From Patescibacteria group bacterium (GTDB taxonomy: Bacteria > Patescibacteriota > Kazan-3B-28): a stretch of 9,682 nucleotides of DNA. Under the pieces are notes generated by a model that saw only the letters and a program-made list of their open reading frames with translations, was not told where the DNA came from and made no database searches. Below, piece by piece: positions 1 through 7,083 of this stretch (positions within the stretch are counted from its first letter, which is position 1; each line of letters opens with the position of its first letter). Both the position numbers and the translations under genes were made by a program. Location of the stretch: positions 1 to 9,682 of the forward strand of contig JAKLDB010000017.1 of the NCBI GenBank assembly GCA_022703745.1. The letters run 5' to 3'.

Positions 1-657
1 GTTAATAGAATCTTTCAATGCACTGGTATGTATTGAAACATGGGGTGCGGATAGGGGTTCGAATTTCCATCCAGGTAATTCAAAAAGCCACCGCCAAGCC
101 CAACTATTTTCAGGTAGGAGATCGAGGACTTGTTTACAAGTAGTTTTCTTGAAACCAGCTACTTCGTTACTGAGAAATTTAATTAAATCAACTGTAGCTA
201 GAACATCCGCCATAGCTCTATGCGATGGCTGATTAGGAAAGTGAAAACGCCAAGCCAATCCCTCTAGGCTGTAGCTAGGTTGTTTAGGAAGTACTGTTTG
301 AGCAAGCTCCAGAGTGTCTAACAAGTCTCCTGAAAGTTTCAGCCCTTTGGCATGTAGAAATTCGACATCAAAACTAATATTATGACCAGCAATAGGCAAA
401 TCTCTCACAAACGCTTCCACCTTAGGCAAGACTTCCTGTATGGTGGGTTGGCCTTCCAAGTCTTTGGAAGAAATACCAGTTAGTGCAGTAACTAAGGGCC
501 GAAGAGGAAGTTGACTGGTGGAAACTAACATATCCAACTTATCTGTAATTTCACCCTTTGAATTTAGTTTAACCGCAGATATTTCAATAATATCGTCGCG
601 TTTAGGATCGACTCCGGTTGACTCAATATCTAAAACGACTATTTCTGGGTATTGCAT
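1..657 (-). CDS. DnaQ-family 3'-5' exonuclease (DEDDh), partial
   Basis: The frame is open from its ATG at 657 to the left window edge, giving 219 codons with the C-terminus missing. Seen in the translation: Exo I VLDIESTG (D10, E12), Exo II GHNISFD (D97), and Exo III SHRAMAD (H146, D151). These are the four acidic residues and the histidine of the DEDDh exonucleases typified by DNA polymerase III epsilon. The family removes nucleotides 3'-5' with two metal ions, in proofreading or repair. About 65 residues follow Exo III, so it may be a stand-alone exonuclease with a tail or the N-terminus of a larger protein such as an exonuclease-DinG helicase fusion; the window cannot decide. The start is fixed by TAATG: its ATG shares one base with the ybbR stop, and I see no Shine-Dalgarno, so translational coupling is likely. 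It is the third gene of the cdaA operon, where glmM often sits in Firmicutes. Confidence 0.9.
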   Translation of the reverse strand, partial: MQYPEIVVLDIESTGVDPKRDDIIEISAVKLNSKGEITDKLDMLVSTSQLPLRPLVTALTGISSKDLEGQPTIQEVLPKVEAFVRDLPIAGHNISFDVEFLHAKGLKLSGDLLDTLELAQTVLPKQPSYSLEGLAWRFHFPNQPSHRAMADVLATVDLIKFLSNEVAGFKKTTCKQVLDLLPENSWAWRWLFELPGWKFEPLSAPHVSIHTSALKDSIN

Positions 658-1853
658 TAGAGGCGAGAGATTACTACTTCAACAGTATCTGGTGTGAAGC
701 TTACAACTTGGATATTAGCCGGAACAACGAACATCGCTGGAGTAATGGTTATTTTATTGGTACCAGACAGGCTTCCCTTTAGATCCAATTTTAGTTGGAT
801 GTCTGAACGTTTTATCTGGTTTACGACCTTGGGATCTCCGGAGACAATCAGTTGAACACTGGCAGGGGTAATGGTGGTTACACCGAAACCTTCGGTTACA
901 TTAGCATACTGGGGAACGATGTCTAGTTGGCGTGTTCCTTCACCAGAACCGATAATTATCTCTGCCATTACGATGTTATCTCCCACCAGCTCTATACCAT
1001 CTGGCAGATCTACTGCTACTTGTTCGCTGAAATTTGTTCGCCTGTCGTTTAAATTGATTGGAGTAGAGATGAGAAAATTAATTGTCGATAGTTTACTTTG
1101 TGGTCCGCGAACTTGAGCAATGGGAGGATTGAATATCACTTCTTGTACCCAAAAGCCTCCCGGTAGTTCACCGATAAAGTTGGGTCTTATGCCAAGATTA
1201 CGAATACTAGCACCGGTAACTATTTCTACATTTACTTTAATAATGTCTGGAGAAAGATGAAAAGAGTGAATAACTTTGCCATGAGCATCTTGTACTACTG
1301 GATTTCCTGGAGCAGCAAAAGAGGTTCTCCGATTAGCCACATCTACGTAGACATGTGCCTGAGAAATCTTATCCAAAAGTGAAGCAGCACCAAATACCAG
1401 AACCTGAGATGGGGTGGAAGTTAGAGAACGAACACTATAGTTGTCTGGAGAGCTACCTTTGGATAGAGCAATAACATCTACGGTTTTTGAAGAGATTGTT
1501 TCTATATTTATAGTTAGTTCTTTGGGTGTAAAACTGATTACCTTGATATTCTTGGGAATCAGTTTGGGTTTAATAGCAACTAAAAATTGACCAGTTCCCG
1601 TTATATTCGTGGCATCGATAACGAATTGTAAAGTTTCATCTGAAAGCTTGGAGATATCTCGTAATTTTCCATTTACAACTGTTTCTACAGTAGTGATTGG
1701 TTCAGCAATAGCGAGATTCTGGGAAAGGTTTTCTATAACTACTGGTGCATCAAGAGTTTTTGTTCTATCGACAAACGCATAGATATTGACCCATACCAAA
1801 ATAGCGGTGAGCAGGACTATCCAGCGCATGATACTCATCGAGCTTAGATGCAT
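657..1853 (-). CDS. cdaR: YbbR-domain protein, CdaR-like partner of CdaA
   Basis: This 398-aa protein has one N-terminal membrane anchor (about residues 10-28) and a long beta-rich extracytoplasmic part. I read about four YbbR-type repeats, near 35-118, 122-212, 216-302 and 307-398. The first and last end in clearly related strings, IKVISFTPKELTINIE (103-118) and IQVVSFTPDTVEVVI. In Firmicutes, CdaR is a membrane protein with four YbbR repeats that binds CdaA and modulates c-di-AMP synthesis; gene order and architecture support the same role here. Its ATG directly follows the cdaA stop codon (TAA then ATG) with no clear ribosome binding site, so it is probably coupled to cdaA translation. In-frame ATGs at codons 6 and 9 are alternative starts. 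Family confidence is high. The regulatory role is inferred and is less certain because the neighbouring cyclase looks catalytically degenerate. Confidence 0.88.
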   Translation of the reverse strand: MHLSSMSIMRWIVLLTAILVWVNIYAFVDRTKTLDAPVVIENLSQNLAIAEPITTVETVVNGKLRDISKLSDETLQFVIDATNITGTGQFLVAIKPKLIPKNIKVISFTPKELTINIETISSKTVDVIALSKGSSPDNYSVRSLTSTPSQVLVFGAASLLDKISQAHVYVDVANRRTSFAAPGNPVVQDAHGKVIHSFHLSPDIIKVNVEIVTGASIRNLGIRPNFIGELPGGFWVQEVIFNPPIAQVRGPQSKLSTINFLISTPINLNDRRTNFSEQVAVDLPDGIELVGDNIVMAEIIIGSGEGTRQLDIVPQYANVTEGFGVTTITPASVQLIVSGDPKVVNQIKRSDIQLKLDLKGSLSGTNKITITPAMFVVPANIQVVSFTPDTVEVVISRL

Positions 1854-2711
1854 TTACATTCGATGATAAACCAATATGTTTTGAAGCAGTTTGGATAAAT
1901 CAGCAAGAGCCATGTTTTTGTAGGTGTTGTCCCCGCAGACCACACTAAGATCTCCTGTAGTGCGATTGGACAATACTATTACCGCATTTAGATCGCGAGC
2001 TACTCGCTGAATTGTGGGATCGGTGGGGTTGAACAGAACTCTGGCCTTAGGGCGCATTAGAGTGGAACCTGCGGCGATAATCTTGTTGCCCTCAATAATT
2101 ACCGCACCCCTTCCTAACAGCGAACCGTTGTTGAAAAAATCAATCAATAAGTCAGAGCGAAGGGGTGAATTCATCTTTGTTCCGTTTTCTACTAGCCGAG
2201 TTAGGGGCTTGTCTCGCTTGATAACGAACAATGCTGGTTTTTGAGCACGAGTAAGAACGGCCAAGGCTTCTACAATGGTCTTAATAGCAGTTTGGGAGTC
2301 GGCAGTGGTAACTCGGGGAATAGAAATCTTGGGAGTATGTGCGGGTAGCGGTATTTTGATATCCGCAGTCAAAATTTGCTTTATTTCTGGGGCATAAAGT
2401 GCGGCAACAGCAAATAAGATGATTAATATCAAAAGACTGGAAAGATAGAATAAAGCCCAAAGTCCAAAGATACGAGAGAGGAGTGCGAAAATAAGAAGAA
2501 TGAATATCTTGGGAGAAATTGCAATAAGCTCGGTCCGACGAAGCTTTTTGTATAGCCACCACAAAAGCCAGATGACTAATGCCAGATCGATGAGGCCAAT
2601 CAATGAAAATTGGCTAGCTAATCCTGACCAAAATAAATCGACCGTTTCTCCAACTCTTTGGAAACTGGTTGAGATTTGACTAATAAAAATGTCCCACCAA
2701 TTGGTTGTCAT
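1854..2711 (-). CDS. cdaA: CdaA-type diadenylate cyclase homologue with altered catalytic motifs
   Basis: This 285-aa protein has three N-terminal membrane segments (about 38-56, 66-83 and 86-106), then YAPEIKQIL (106-114), matching the FQPELRRAL boundary of CdaA, and a cytoplasmic DAC domain (about 140-275). CdaA makes c-di-AMP from two ATP. The DAC fold is recognisable: ALFVIKRDKPLTRLVENGTKM (160-180) matches the ALIVIER...GxxLD region, then SDLLIDFF, GAVIIEGNKIIAAG (202-215) and VLSNRTTGDLSV (246-257). The active-site motifs differ from canonical: DGA is RGA (R201-A203) and RHR aligns with IQR (234-236), with a few residues missing before VLSNRTTG. It may therefore be inactive, bind a different nucleotide, or act only as a scaffold. 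ATG at 2711 has AGGAG only two bases upstream. It is first in an operon with ybbR and an exonuclease. Family assignment is secure; activity is doubtful. Confidence 0.87.
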   Translation of the reverse strand: MTTNWWDIFISQISTSFQRVGETVDLFWSGLASQFSLIGLIDLALVIWLLWWLYKKLRRTELIAISPKIFILLIFALLSRIFGLWALFYLSSLLILIILFAVAALYAPEIKQILTADIKIPLPAHTPKISIPRVTTADSQTAIKTIVEALAVLTRAQKPALFVIKRDKPLTRLVENGTKMNSPLRSDLLIDFFNNGSLLGRGAVIIEGNKIIAAGSTLMRPKARVLFNPTDPTIQRVARDLNAVIVLSNRTTGDLSVVCGDNTYKNMALADLSKLLQNILVYHRM

Positions 2712-2729
2712 AACTCCTAAACTTTATTC

Positions 2730-2758
2730 ATCATACGGCAAATATGGTGAGTAGACAA
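2730..2758 (-). promoter_or_regulatory. Sigma-70-type promoter of the cdaA-ybbR-exonuclease operon
   Basis: Read on the minus strand, TTGTCT (2758-2753) is separated by exactly 17 nt from TATGAT (2735-2730). Both boxes are close to TTGACA/TATAAT. Transcription would begin around 2723, giving a leader of only about a dozen bases that holds AGGAG just before the cdaA ATG. No other comparably good pair was seen in this spacer. Confidence 0.6.
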
Positions 2759-2763
2759 AGGGA

Positions 2764-2787
2764 GACCCCACCACGGATGGCAGGGTC
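2764..2787 (-). terminator. Hairpin with UCCG tetraloop, possible terminator of the acyltransferase transcript
   Basis: On the minus strand the arms GACCCTGCCA (2787-2778) and TGGTGGGGTC (2773-2764) pair over 10 bp, including two adjacent G-U wobbles, and close on TCCG, a UNCG-class tetraloop that stabilises RNA hairpins. The loop favours minus-strand RNA as the functional form. What follows is TCCCTTTGTCT, only weakly T-rich, so termination is uncertain. The hairpin lies downstream of the acyltransferase stop and immediately before the cdaA promoter, which fits a boundary between transcription units. Confidence 0.4.
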
Positions 2788-2817
2788 ACAAAGTACAAGA
2801 TCTATTCACCAATTGTT

Positions 2818-2903
2818 AGGGGGTAGCCCCCTCAGATTTGATAATTGTTTCCTCCTTGAATACTGGATTCCGGTAGGTGCAAACAAGGGTAGTATCTATA
2901 CCC
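2818..2903 (-). other. Rest of the cdaA upstream spacer: two small hairpins and an orphan Shine-Dalgarno
   Basis: The 233-bp spacer 2712-2944 holds no convincing gene. Besides the promoter and the UCCG hairpin it contains a 6-bp GC hairpin (2818-2823 with 2827-2832, 3-nt loop) and a 5-bp hairpin (2887-2891 with 2899-2903). On the minus strand there is a perfect AAGGAGG (2857-2851) with no ATG, GTG or TTG at a usable distance that opens a meaningful frame. AACAATT occurs on both sides of the GC hairpin. All of this would lie in the 3' untranslated part of the acyltransferase mRNA. Confidence 0.35.
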
Positions 2904-2944
2904 AGCTTGAGTGTATCAGAAAATTGCTAGCTCACAACAGCCAA

Positions 2945-4012
2945 CTATGTTACTCCTGAAACAGATAGATGTCGGATTTTACGCCAATGGTTATAGAAAT
3001 AAGTGAAGAGCCAAACCACAACAATCGCCACTAAATTAATAGAGAAGTTTGTCCAAAAATTATTCGAAGGATACGGCCACAAGAGATTTACTCCGACAAT
3101 AATAAAACTTTGGAATATATAAGTTGCGAGGGAATTGCGACCAGCAGGTAGTAAGAACCAGCCAGTTATTTTTGTCATTATGGGTTCCAATCCTCGTACT
3201 AATAGATATAATCCAGCAAACCAAATCAGTCCAACAATTAAATGTCCTGGAGCAACCGTCCATTTATCAAACCAGAATGTGAGCCACCCGCCTTCATAGC
3301 CATAAAAATGCTTGACTACCACATTGGTTACCAAGATTCCAGCCGCTAAACCAGCAATAGACCAACGCAACCATCTCTGTGCTGAAATAGTAATCTTTTG
3401 CCAGAAAGATTCCCATTCTGAAAAATAATATCCTGCAGTTAGCCCAATGAAGAACAATGCTTCCCAAGCAAGGAATGGGTTATGCCCACGATAGAACCAA
3501 GCAATAAGAGCGGCTAATATTACTAGCCAGGCTTGTTTTTTACTCATCAGCCATAGAGCTAATGGGGATATTACCATATACACCGTGTAGTAGGGCAAGA
3601 AGTCTGTCCAACCGTAGCTATATTGAAAAGTAAGAGTTTTCCAAAGAAGTTGCAAAACAGGAATATGTTCAGCTCCAGGCTTTATACCAGGCACTCCTGA
3701 TAACCACCAAGCAAGAAAGGTAAATAACAAAGTCAGACCTACTGACCAGGCATACAAAAGTAGGGAACGAAGCCAGAGTCGTTTCCAGGCTAGCTTAAAG
3801 TTTCCTGCCCTCACTTCCCTACCCCGAATTATTCCAACTAGAATGCCGGATTCGATAAAAAATCCATCAGCAGCAGATGCCCAAAGTAATCCTTTCCCGG
3901 TGAATATCTCAAAGAAGCCGGGGAATCGGTAAATGTGATCTACTAAAATAACCCACAAAAAGTAGCCACGAAGTAGATCGAGGGTAATAATGCGACGACT
4001 TAACCGTTCCAC
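2945..4012 (-). CDS. OpgC-like polytopic membrane acyltransferase
   Basis: This 355-aa protein is very hydrophobic, with about ten predicted membrane segments across its length. The N-terminus reads ITLDLLRGYFLWVILVDHI (9-27), with the conserved R15 and D25-H26, then SAADGFFIESGILVGIIRGRE (46-66). That is the pattern of the OpgC family, related to acyltransferase-3 proteins, which move acyl groups such as succinyl onto extracytoplasmic glycans across the membrane. The substrate here is unknown; a surface polysaccharide or glycolipid is plausible. The start is GTG at 4012, inside the 3' end of the upstream lipoprotein gene (13-nt overlap), with no good Shine-Dalgarno, so it probably depends on coupled translation. 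The C-terminal tail (NHWRKIRHLSVSGVT) is basic and likely cytoplasmic. Family is fairly sure, specificity unknown. Confidence 0.8.
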   Translation of the reverse strand: MERLSRRIITLDLLRGYFLWVILVDHIYRFPGFFEIFTGKGLLWASAADGFFIESGILVGIIRGREVRAGNFKLAWKRLWLRSLLLYAWSVGLTLLFTFLAWWLSGVPGIKPGAEHIPVLQLLWKTLTFQYSYGWTDFLPYYTVYMVISPLALWLMSKKQAWLVILAALIAWFYRGHNPFLAWEALFFIGLTAGYYFSEWESFWQKITISAQRWLRWSIAGLAAGILVTNVVVKHFYGYEGGWLTFWFDKWTVAPGHLIVGLIWFAGLYLLVRGLEPIMTKITGWFLLPAGRNSLATYIFQSFIIVGVNLLWPYPSNNFWTNFSINLVAIVVVWLFTYFYNHWRKIRHLSVSGVT

Positions 4013-4350
4013 TCGTGACTAAAGGTTTTACCATTAACCTCTGATTCAACGTATCCTTTTTTCCCGGTTTGATCGAAGTAATAGTCCATCTTCATACCTT
4101 GGCCACTAAACAGAACATGGCACAAGCCATCATATTTACCACCTTGGACTAGTTCTTGAATCTTCCACTCACCGCTGGCTCCATCATTACCTTGATAATT
4201 CCAATTTGCACCAGCCTGACACCAACTGTTTGAACCAGGAGTATTTACAGTAACCGAACCATCTTCAGTATTAATGGTGGTTGTTTTACCACATCCTGAC
4301 AAAATCACCAGAGACACGATTAAAAAACCAGAAAATATCCCAACTCTCAT
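4000..4350 (-). CDS. Small secreted lipoprotein, unknown function
   Basis: This 116-aa protein has a lipoprotein signal peptide: MR, a hydrophobic stretch, then the lipobox LSGC with acylated Cys20. The mature part is about 97 residues, polar, with a Thr/Asn-rich linker and two further cysteines (in NSWCQAG and GLCHVLF) that could form a disulfide. It ends GYVESEVNGKTFSHEWNG, with alternating strands suggesting a small beta domain. I recognise no family. The start is well supported: GGAGGA at 4360-4355, four bases before the ATG, and an extended -10 upstream. It overlaps the acyltransferase start by 13 nt, so the two are probably cotranscribed, and the lipoprotein may act on the same envelope process (inference). 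Confidence 0.75.
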   Translation of the reverse strand: MRVGIFSGFLIVSLVILSGCGKTTTINTEDGSVTVNTPGSNSWCQAGANWNYQGNDGASGEWKIQELVQGGKYDGLCHVLFSGQGMKMDYYFDQTGKKGYVESEVNGKTFSHEWNG

Positions 4351-4391
4351 ATTGTCCTCCGTCTTGAATTACATCGATATAGCTATAGAAA

Positions 4392-4400
4392 ATTATATCA
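4392..4400 (-). promoter_or_regulatory. Extended -10 promoter for the small lipoprotein and acyltransferase
   Basis: The minus strand reads TGA followed by a perfect TATAAT (4400-4392), the TGn extension that compensates for a poor -35 box; none is evident 17 nt upstream, where the terminator hairpin of the preceding gene lies. Transcription would start near 4385, about 35 nt before the lipoprotein ATG. Confidence 0.55.
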
Positions 4401-4414
4401 TCATCTGAAATTAG

Positions 4415-4441
4415 ATGGAGCCGGCTAGTTGCCGGCTCCAT
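4415..4441 (-). terminator. Hairpin at the 3' end of the 245-aa lipoprotein gene
   Basis: There is a perfect 11-bp inverted repeat, ATGGAGCCGGC / GCCGGCTCCAT, with a 5-nt loop. The last codons of the lipoprotein form one arm and its TAG stop begins in the loop. The minus-strand tail is ATCTAATTTC, a weak U-tract; the plus-strand tail TATTTTCC is slightly better. It most likely terminates or protects the minus-strand lipoprotein mRNA. Confidence 0.6.
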
Positions 4442-5162
4442 TATTTTCCTCCAAGTAACGTTTGGCTCGAGGAGATAGGATATCTCCTTGTTTTACAGTA
4501 ATGCCAAGGTACGCTACTCCATCGCACAACAGCCACATGCTGTTGTTTTGGTTGTTCTTGTCCACCCACCAGCACATTCCACCGTACTTACCCTCTTTAC
4601 TGACTGCTAGCCAATCTTCTTTTTCTTCTTGCAAAGGAGTAAGGAAGAATTTGTCTAATACAATCAGTTCACCCCCGTATTGTTGCATCAATGCCTGATG
4701 AAGGCTTTTGATGAACAATGTCCTGTCCTCTAATGAGGTACTGGGCGACAGGTGGAATTCCAGCTCGATATCAACTAGCTTTTCCGATTGGAAACTTATC
4801 GTTAGTTCCGTATTCGGATATTCGTAGTTGCTCGCGGATGCTTCGTTCCACCAACGTCGGCGAGTTTCTTCTGGAAGACGCTGGAAGAAAAACAAGTTTT
4901 CGGGATCTACCTTATGGCTATATCTCTGCCACGTCATCCCGTTTTCTAATTTTTCCTCCTTAAATCCGGAGAAGTTTCTCGTAGGTACTTCTTCTATGTA
5001 TTTACCTAACGTGAAAATTTCTCCAACGACAGCGAATCCAGTGATTACTCTACTGGTTTCGGGGTCGGAAGGAAGAGAAGATTGTTCTTCTTTCTGTTCA
5101 TTACAGGAAGAAAAAACAAACAACAACAGAATCGCACATATTGCGCTTTTGATAAGGTACAT
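4425..5162 (-). CDS. Secreted lipoprotein, unknown function
   Basis: This 245-aa protein has a lipoprotein signal peptide: K5, a hydrophobic core (8-17), and lipobox FSSC with Cys20. The mature protein starts with an acidic/polar linker (NEQKEEQSSLPSDPE) and continues as a mixed, Trp- and aromatic-rich globular part, including RRRWWNEASASNYEY (about 101-115), a strand pair TELTISFQSEKLVDIELEF, and a late Cys pair (in GGMCWWVD and WLLCDGV). I do not recognise a family. The start is decided by an excellent Shine-Dalgarno, AAGGAGGTG (5176-5168), five bases before ATG 5162. It diverges from the ABC exporter, and its 3' end is embedded in a terminator hairpin. Extracytoplasmic membrane-attached location is well supported; role unknown. 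Confidence 0.78.
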   Translation of the reverse strand: MYLIKSAICAILLLFVFSSCNEQKEEQSSLPSDPETSRVITGFAVVGEIFTLGKYIEEVPTRNFSGFKEEKLENGMTWQRYSHKVDPENLFFFQRLPEETRRRWWNEASASNYEYPNTELTISFQSEKLVDIELEFHLSPSTSLEDRTLFIKSLHQALMQQYGGELIVLDKFFLTPLQEEKEDWLAVSKEGKYGGMCWWVDKNNQNNSMWLLCDGVAYLGITVKQGDILSPRAKRYLEENNGAGN

Positions 5163-5283
5163 ATTAACACCTCCTTTTGGTGTCTCTCAGGATATCAAGA
5201 AAAAGTACCGTAGAAAAGCTTCAAATTCTTTTCATATAAAGAAAGCTTGTCTGGGAGAGGGTTTTGGGTGTAAAGTGAGCCAT

Positions 5284-6156
5284 ATGGGAGTAATTGAGGC
5301 AAACAACCTGACCAAGTACTACGGGCGCGTAAGGGGGGTGGAAAACCTCTCTTTTTCGGTCAACGAGGGAGAGATCTTCGGATTCCTAGGGCCTAACGGG
5401 GCAGGAAAAACTACCGCCATCCGATTGATGTTGGATTTCATTAGACCACAGAGGGGAGATATCCGGGTCTTTGGGCTTGATGCCCACAGGAACTCTTCGG
5501 CGATTCATCGGTATATCGGCTATGTCTCCAGTGAACCATTCCTTTATCCATTCATGAAGGGATTGGCACTCATTAGTTGGCTAAAAACGTTTAGAAGACA
5601 AAATTGCGACCTGCCTTTAGGGCGGTTGTGTGAAATCTTGCAATTCAATCCTAATCATTTTATTAAGAACTATTCTAGTGGGAATCGGAAGAAATTGGCG
5701 TTGATCCAGGCAATGATGCATCGCCCCCGCTTGTTGATTTTAGATGAGCCGACTAACGGATTGGATCCGATTATCAAGCAAGGATTTTATGCCATTCTTA
5801 GAAGTTTGAAACGAAGCGGAACAACTATATTCTTTTCTTCTCATGATCTAACCGAAGTACAGAAAGTATGCGATAGAGTAGCAATTATTAAAGATGGCCG
5901 AATAGTAGCGGTAGAAGAAGTTGCCAGTTTAATTCACAAGAATAATCTATTGGTTGAAGTTACTTTCAATCAGATGCCTGATGAAATGATGTTAGCTGGA
6001 CTAAAAGTAGTTGAAAAAAATGGGCAGACAGTGAAGTTGCAAGTAGGAAGAGGTGAGATTAATGCTGTGCTAACACGACTGAATCAATACCAGATTACCG
6101 ATATCACCATATCCGAATCGACACTAGAGGATATATTCCTAACTTGGTATCAATAA
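5284..6156 (+). CDS. ABC-2 type exporter ATP-binding protein
   Basis: This 290-aa protein has the full nucleotide-binding domain: Walker A GPNGAGKT (36-43), a Q-loop region YVSSEPFLYPF (80-90) that has S/E where the classical glutamine sits, as in many drug-type exporters, signature YSSGNRKK (130-137, in place of LSGGQ), Walker B LLILDEP with DEPTNGLD (150-161), and H-loop SSHD (H187). A roughly 75-residue C-terminal extension ends ESTLEDIFL, usual for CcmA/DrrA/NatA-type ATPases. It would hydrolyse ATP to drive the adjacent permease; the substrate cannot be read from sequence. The frame is open far upstream, but ATG 5284 places the protein start right before the first beta strand (IEANNLTKYYG). 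GTG at 5275 is an alternative. The upstream extension lies over the divergent lipoprotein gene and is not credible. Confidence 0.92.
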   Translation: MGVIEANNLTKYYGRVRGVENLSFSVNEGEIFGFLGPNGAGKTTAIRLMLDFIRPQRGDIRVFGLDAHRNSSAIHRYIGYVSSEPFLYPFMKGLALISWLKTFRRQNCDLPLGRLCEILQFNPNHFIKNYSSGNRKKLALIQAMMHRPRLLILDEPTNGLDPIIKQGFYAILRSLKRSGTTIFFSSHDLTEVQKVCDRVAIIKDGRIVAVEEVASLIHKNNLLVEVTFNQMPDEMMLAGLKVVEKNGQTVKLQVGRGEINAVLTRLNQYQITDITISESTLEDIFLTWYQ

Positions 6157-6974
6157 TGAACGGACCAATTTTCTGGCAAACACTTAAGAGCTACTGGCTG
6201 ACAATTCTCCTCTATTGTGGTGGCTTATTCTTGTACAGTATGTTTTTGACCTTTATCTTCCCTATTGCTCGAGATTTAGGTACAAATTATACCGAAATCT
6301 TCAACAAGATGCCTGAACAGATTCGCAACGCAATGGGCGGAACAAACTTTTTGACTGGAGGTCTGACTTTTGAAAGCTTTATGTCAATGGAACACCTCAG
6401 ACTGTTCTGGGTGATTATCGTTACTGCTTTTATTATTGGCTTTACTTCTAGAGCGATTGCGGGAGAAGTGGAACAGGGAACTATTGCCCTGCTACTGTCT
6501 CAGCCCGTTACCCGCACTCAAATTTTCTTCAGCAAATTGGTTGTGGGAATAATTGGGGTAATTGCTCTAACAGTAGCAACTATTGGAGGAATACTTTGGC
6601 AAGCATATCGCTTGGATATTACTGTCTCCCCCATTGAGGGATATTTCTTGTTCACTTTTGTGGCGATTCTGTTTTTCACTAGCATCCTGACTCTAGCAAT
6701 GATGTTTTCAACTATGGTAGTGGAACGAGGAAGAGCAACCTTACTCCCATTATTGTTTGTGATTACTTCTTTTGTAATAGATATGTTTGCCAAATTAAAT
6801 GCCGACTGGGAAGATTTGAAATGGCTTTCAATTTTCCAGTACTACAGCTCTCCGGATGAGATTTTGACTACTGCTAGTATAGATAACCTGAATCTATGGG
6901 TGTTTGCTGGGATAATTGTAGTTACTACCACTGTTGGGCTGGTAGTATTCAATCGGAGAGATATTTCGGTTTAG
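6156..6974 (+). CDS. ABC-2 type exporter permease
   Basis: This 272-aa integral membrane protein has about six hydrophobic segments (near 14-36, 86-106, 130-150, 160-184, 192-208 and 246-264). Between segments 2 and 3 is AGEVEQGTIALLLSQPVTRTQIFFSKL, the amphipathic coupling region typical of ABC-2 permeases (compare the E-x-GT...LLSxPxxR pattern). A large external loop (about 37-85, with an FxxMPEQIRNAMGG string) follows the first segment, as in NatB/YhaP-like exporters. It forms the channel driven by the upstream ATPase. ATG 6156 shares one base with the ATPase stop (TAATG), so the pair is translationally coupled; TTG 6144 could add four residues but is less likely. The substrate is unknown. 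The gene is followed by a structured intergenic region. Confidence 0.9.
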   Translation: MNGPIFWQTLKSYWLTILLYCGGLFLYSMFLTFIFPIARDLGTNYTEIFNKMPEQIRNAMGGTNFLTGGLTFESFMSMEHLRLFWVIIVTAFIIGFTSRAIAGEVEQGTIALLLSQPVTRTQIFFSKLVVGIIGVIALTVATIGGILWQAYRLDITVSPIEGYFLFTFVAILFFTSILTLAMMFSTMVVERGRATLLPLLFVITSFVIDMFAKLNADWEDLKWLSIFQYYSSPDEILTTASIDNLNLWVFAGIIVVTTTVGLVVFNRRDISV

Positions 6975-6982
6975 GATAATGT

Positions 6983-7077
6983 TGGCAGGGCAGACGGGTT
7001 CAGACCCTCCCCCCAAGGAGTAAAAACGAGGGTATTGGATAGGTCGTCTGCCACTTAGGTTCATTGTAGAACCTGAG
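6983..7077. other. Structured intergenic region between convergent genes
   Basis: In 6975-7156, between the permease and the minus-strand exported protein, several inverted repeats are stacked. GGCAGACG (6989-6996) pairs with CGTCTGCC (7045-7052), 8 bp. Inside it ACCCTC (7004-7009) pairs with GAGGGT (7028-7033). GGGT (6996-6999) can instead pair with ACCC (7004-7007), so two folds compete. Next to these, CTTAGGTTC (7054-7062) pairs with GAACCTGAG (7069-7077), 9 bp with one wobble and a 6-nt loop. No arm is followed by a strong T-tract on either strand. It could be a bidirectional terminator/3'-UTR region or a small structured RNA; it matches no RNA family I can name. Confidence 0.4.
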
Positions 7078-7083
7078 GAGAAA

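Noticed and set aside
2744..2959. 71-codon plus-strand ORF in the cdaA upstream spacer
   Set aside because: It has no ribosome binding site, lies over the cdaA promoter and hairpins antisense, has a composition unlike the neighbouring proteins, and no recognisable domain.
4828..5283. N-terminal extension of the ABC ATPase frame
   Set aside because: It runs antisense through the lipoprotein gene and its strong Shine-Dalgarno. The ABC fold begins right after ATG 5284.
6995..7010. tRNA-like GGGTTCAGACCC motif
   Set aside because: The stem is 4 bp with a 4-nt loop, not a 5-bp/7-nt T arm, and no acceptor, D or anticodon arms surround it.
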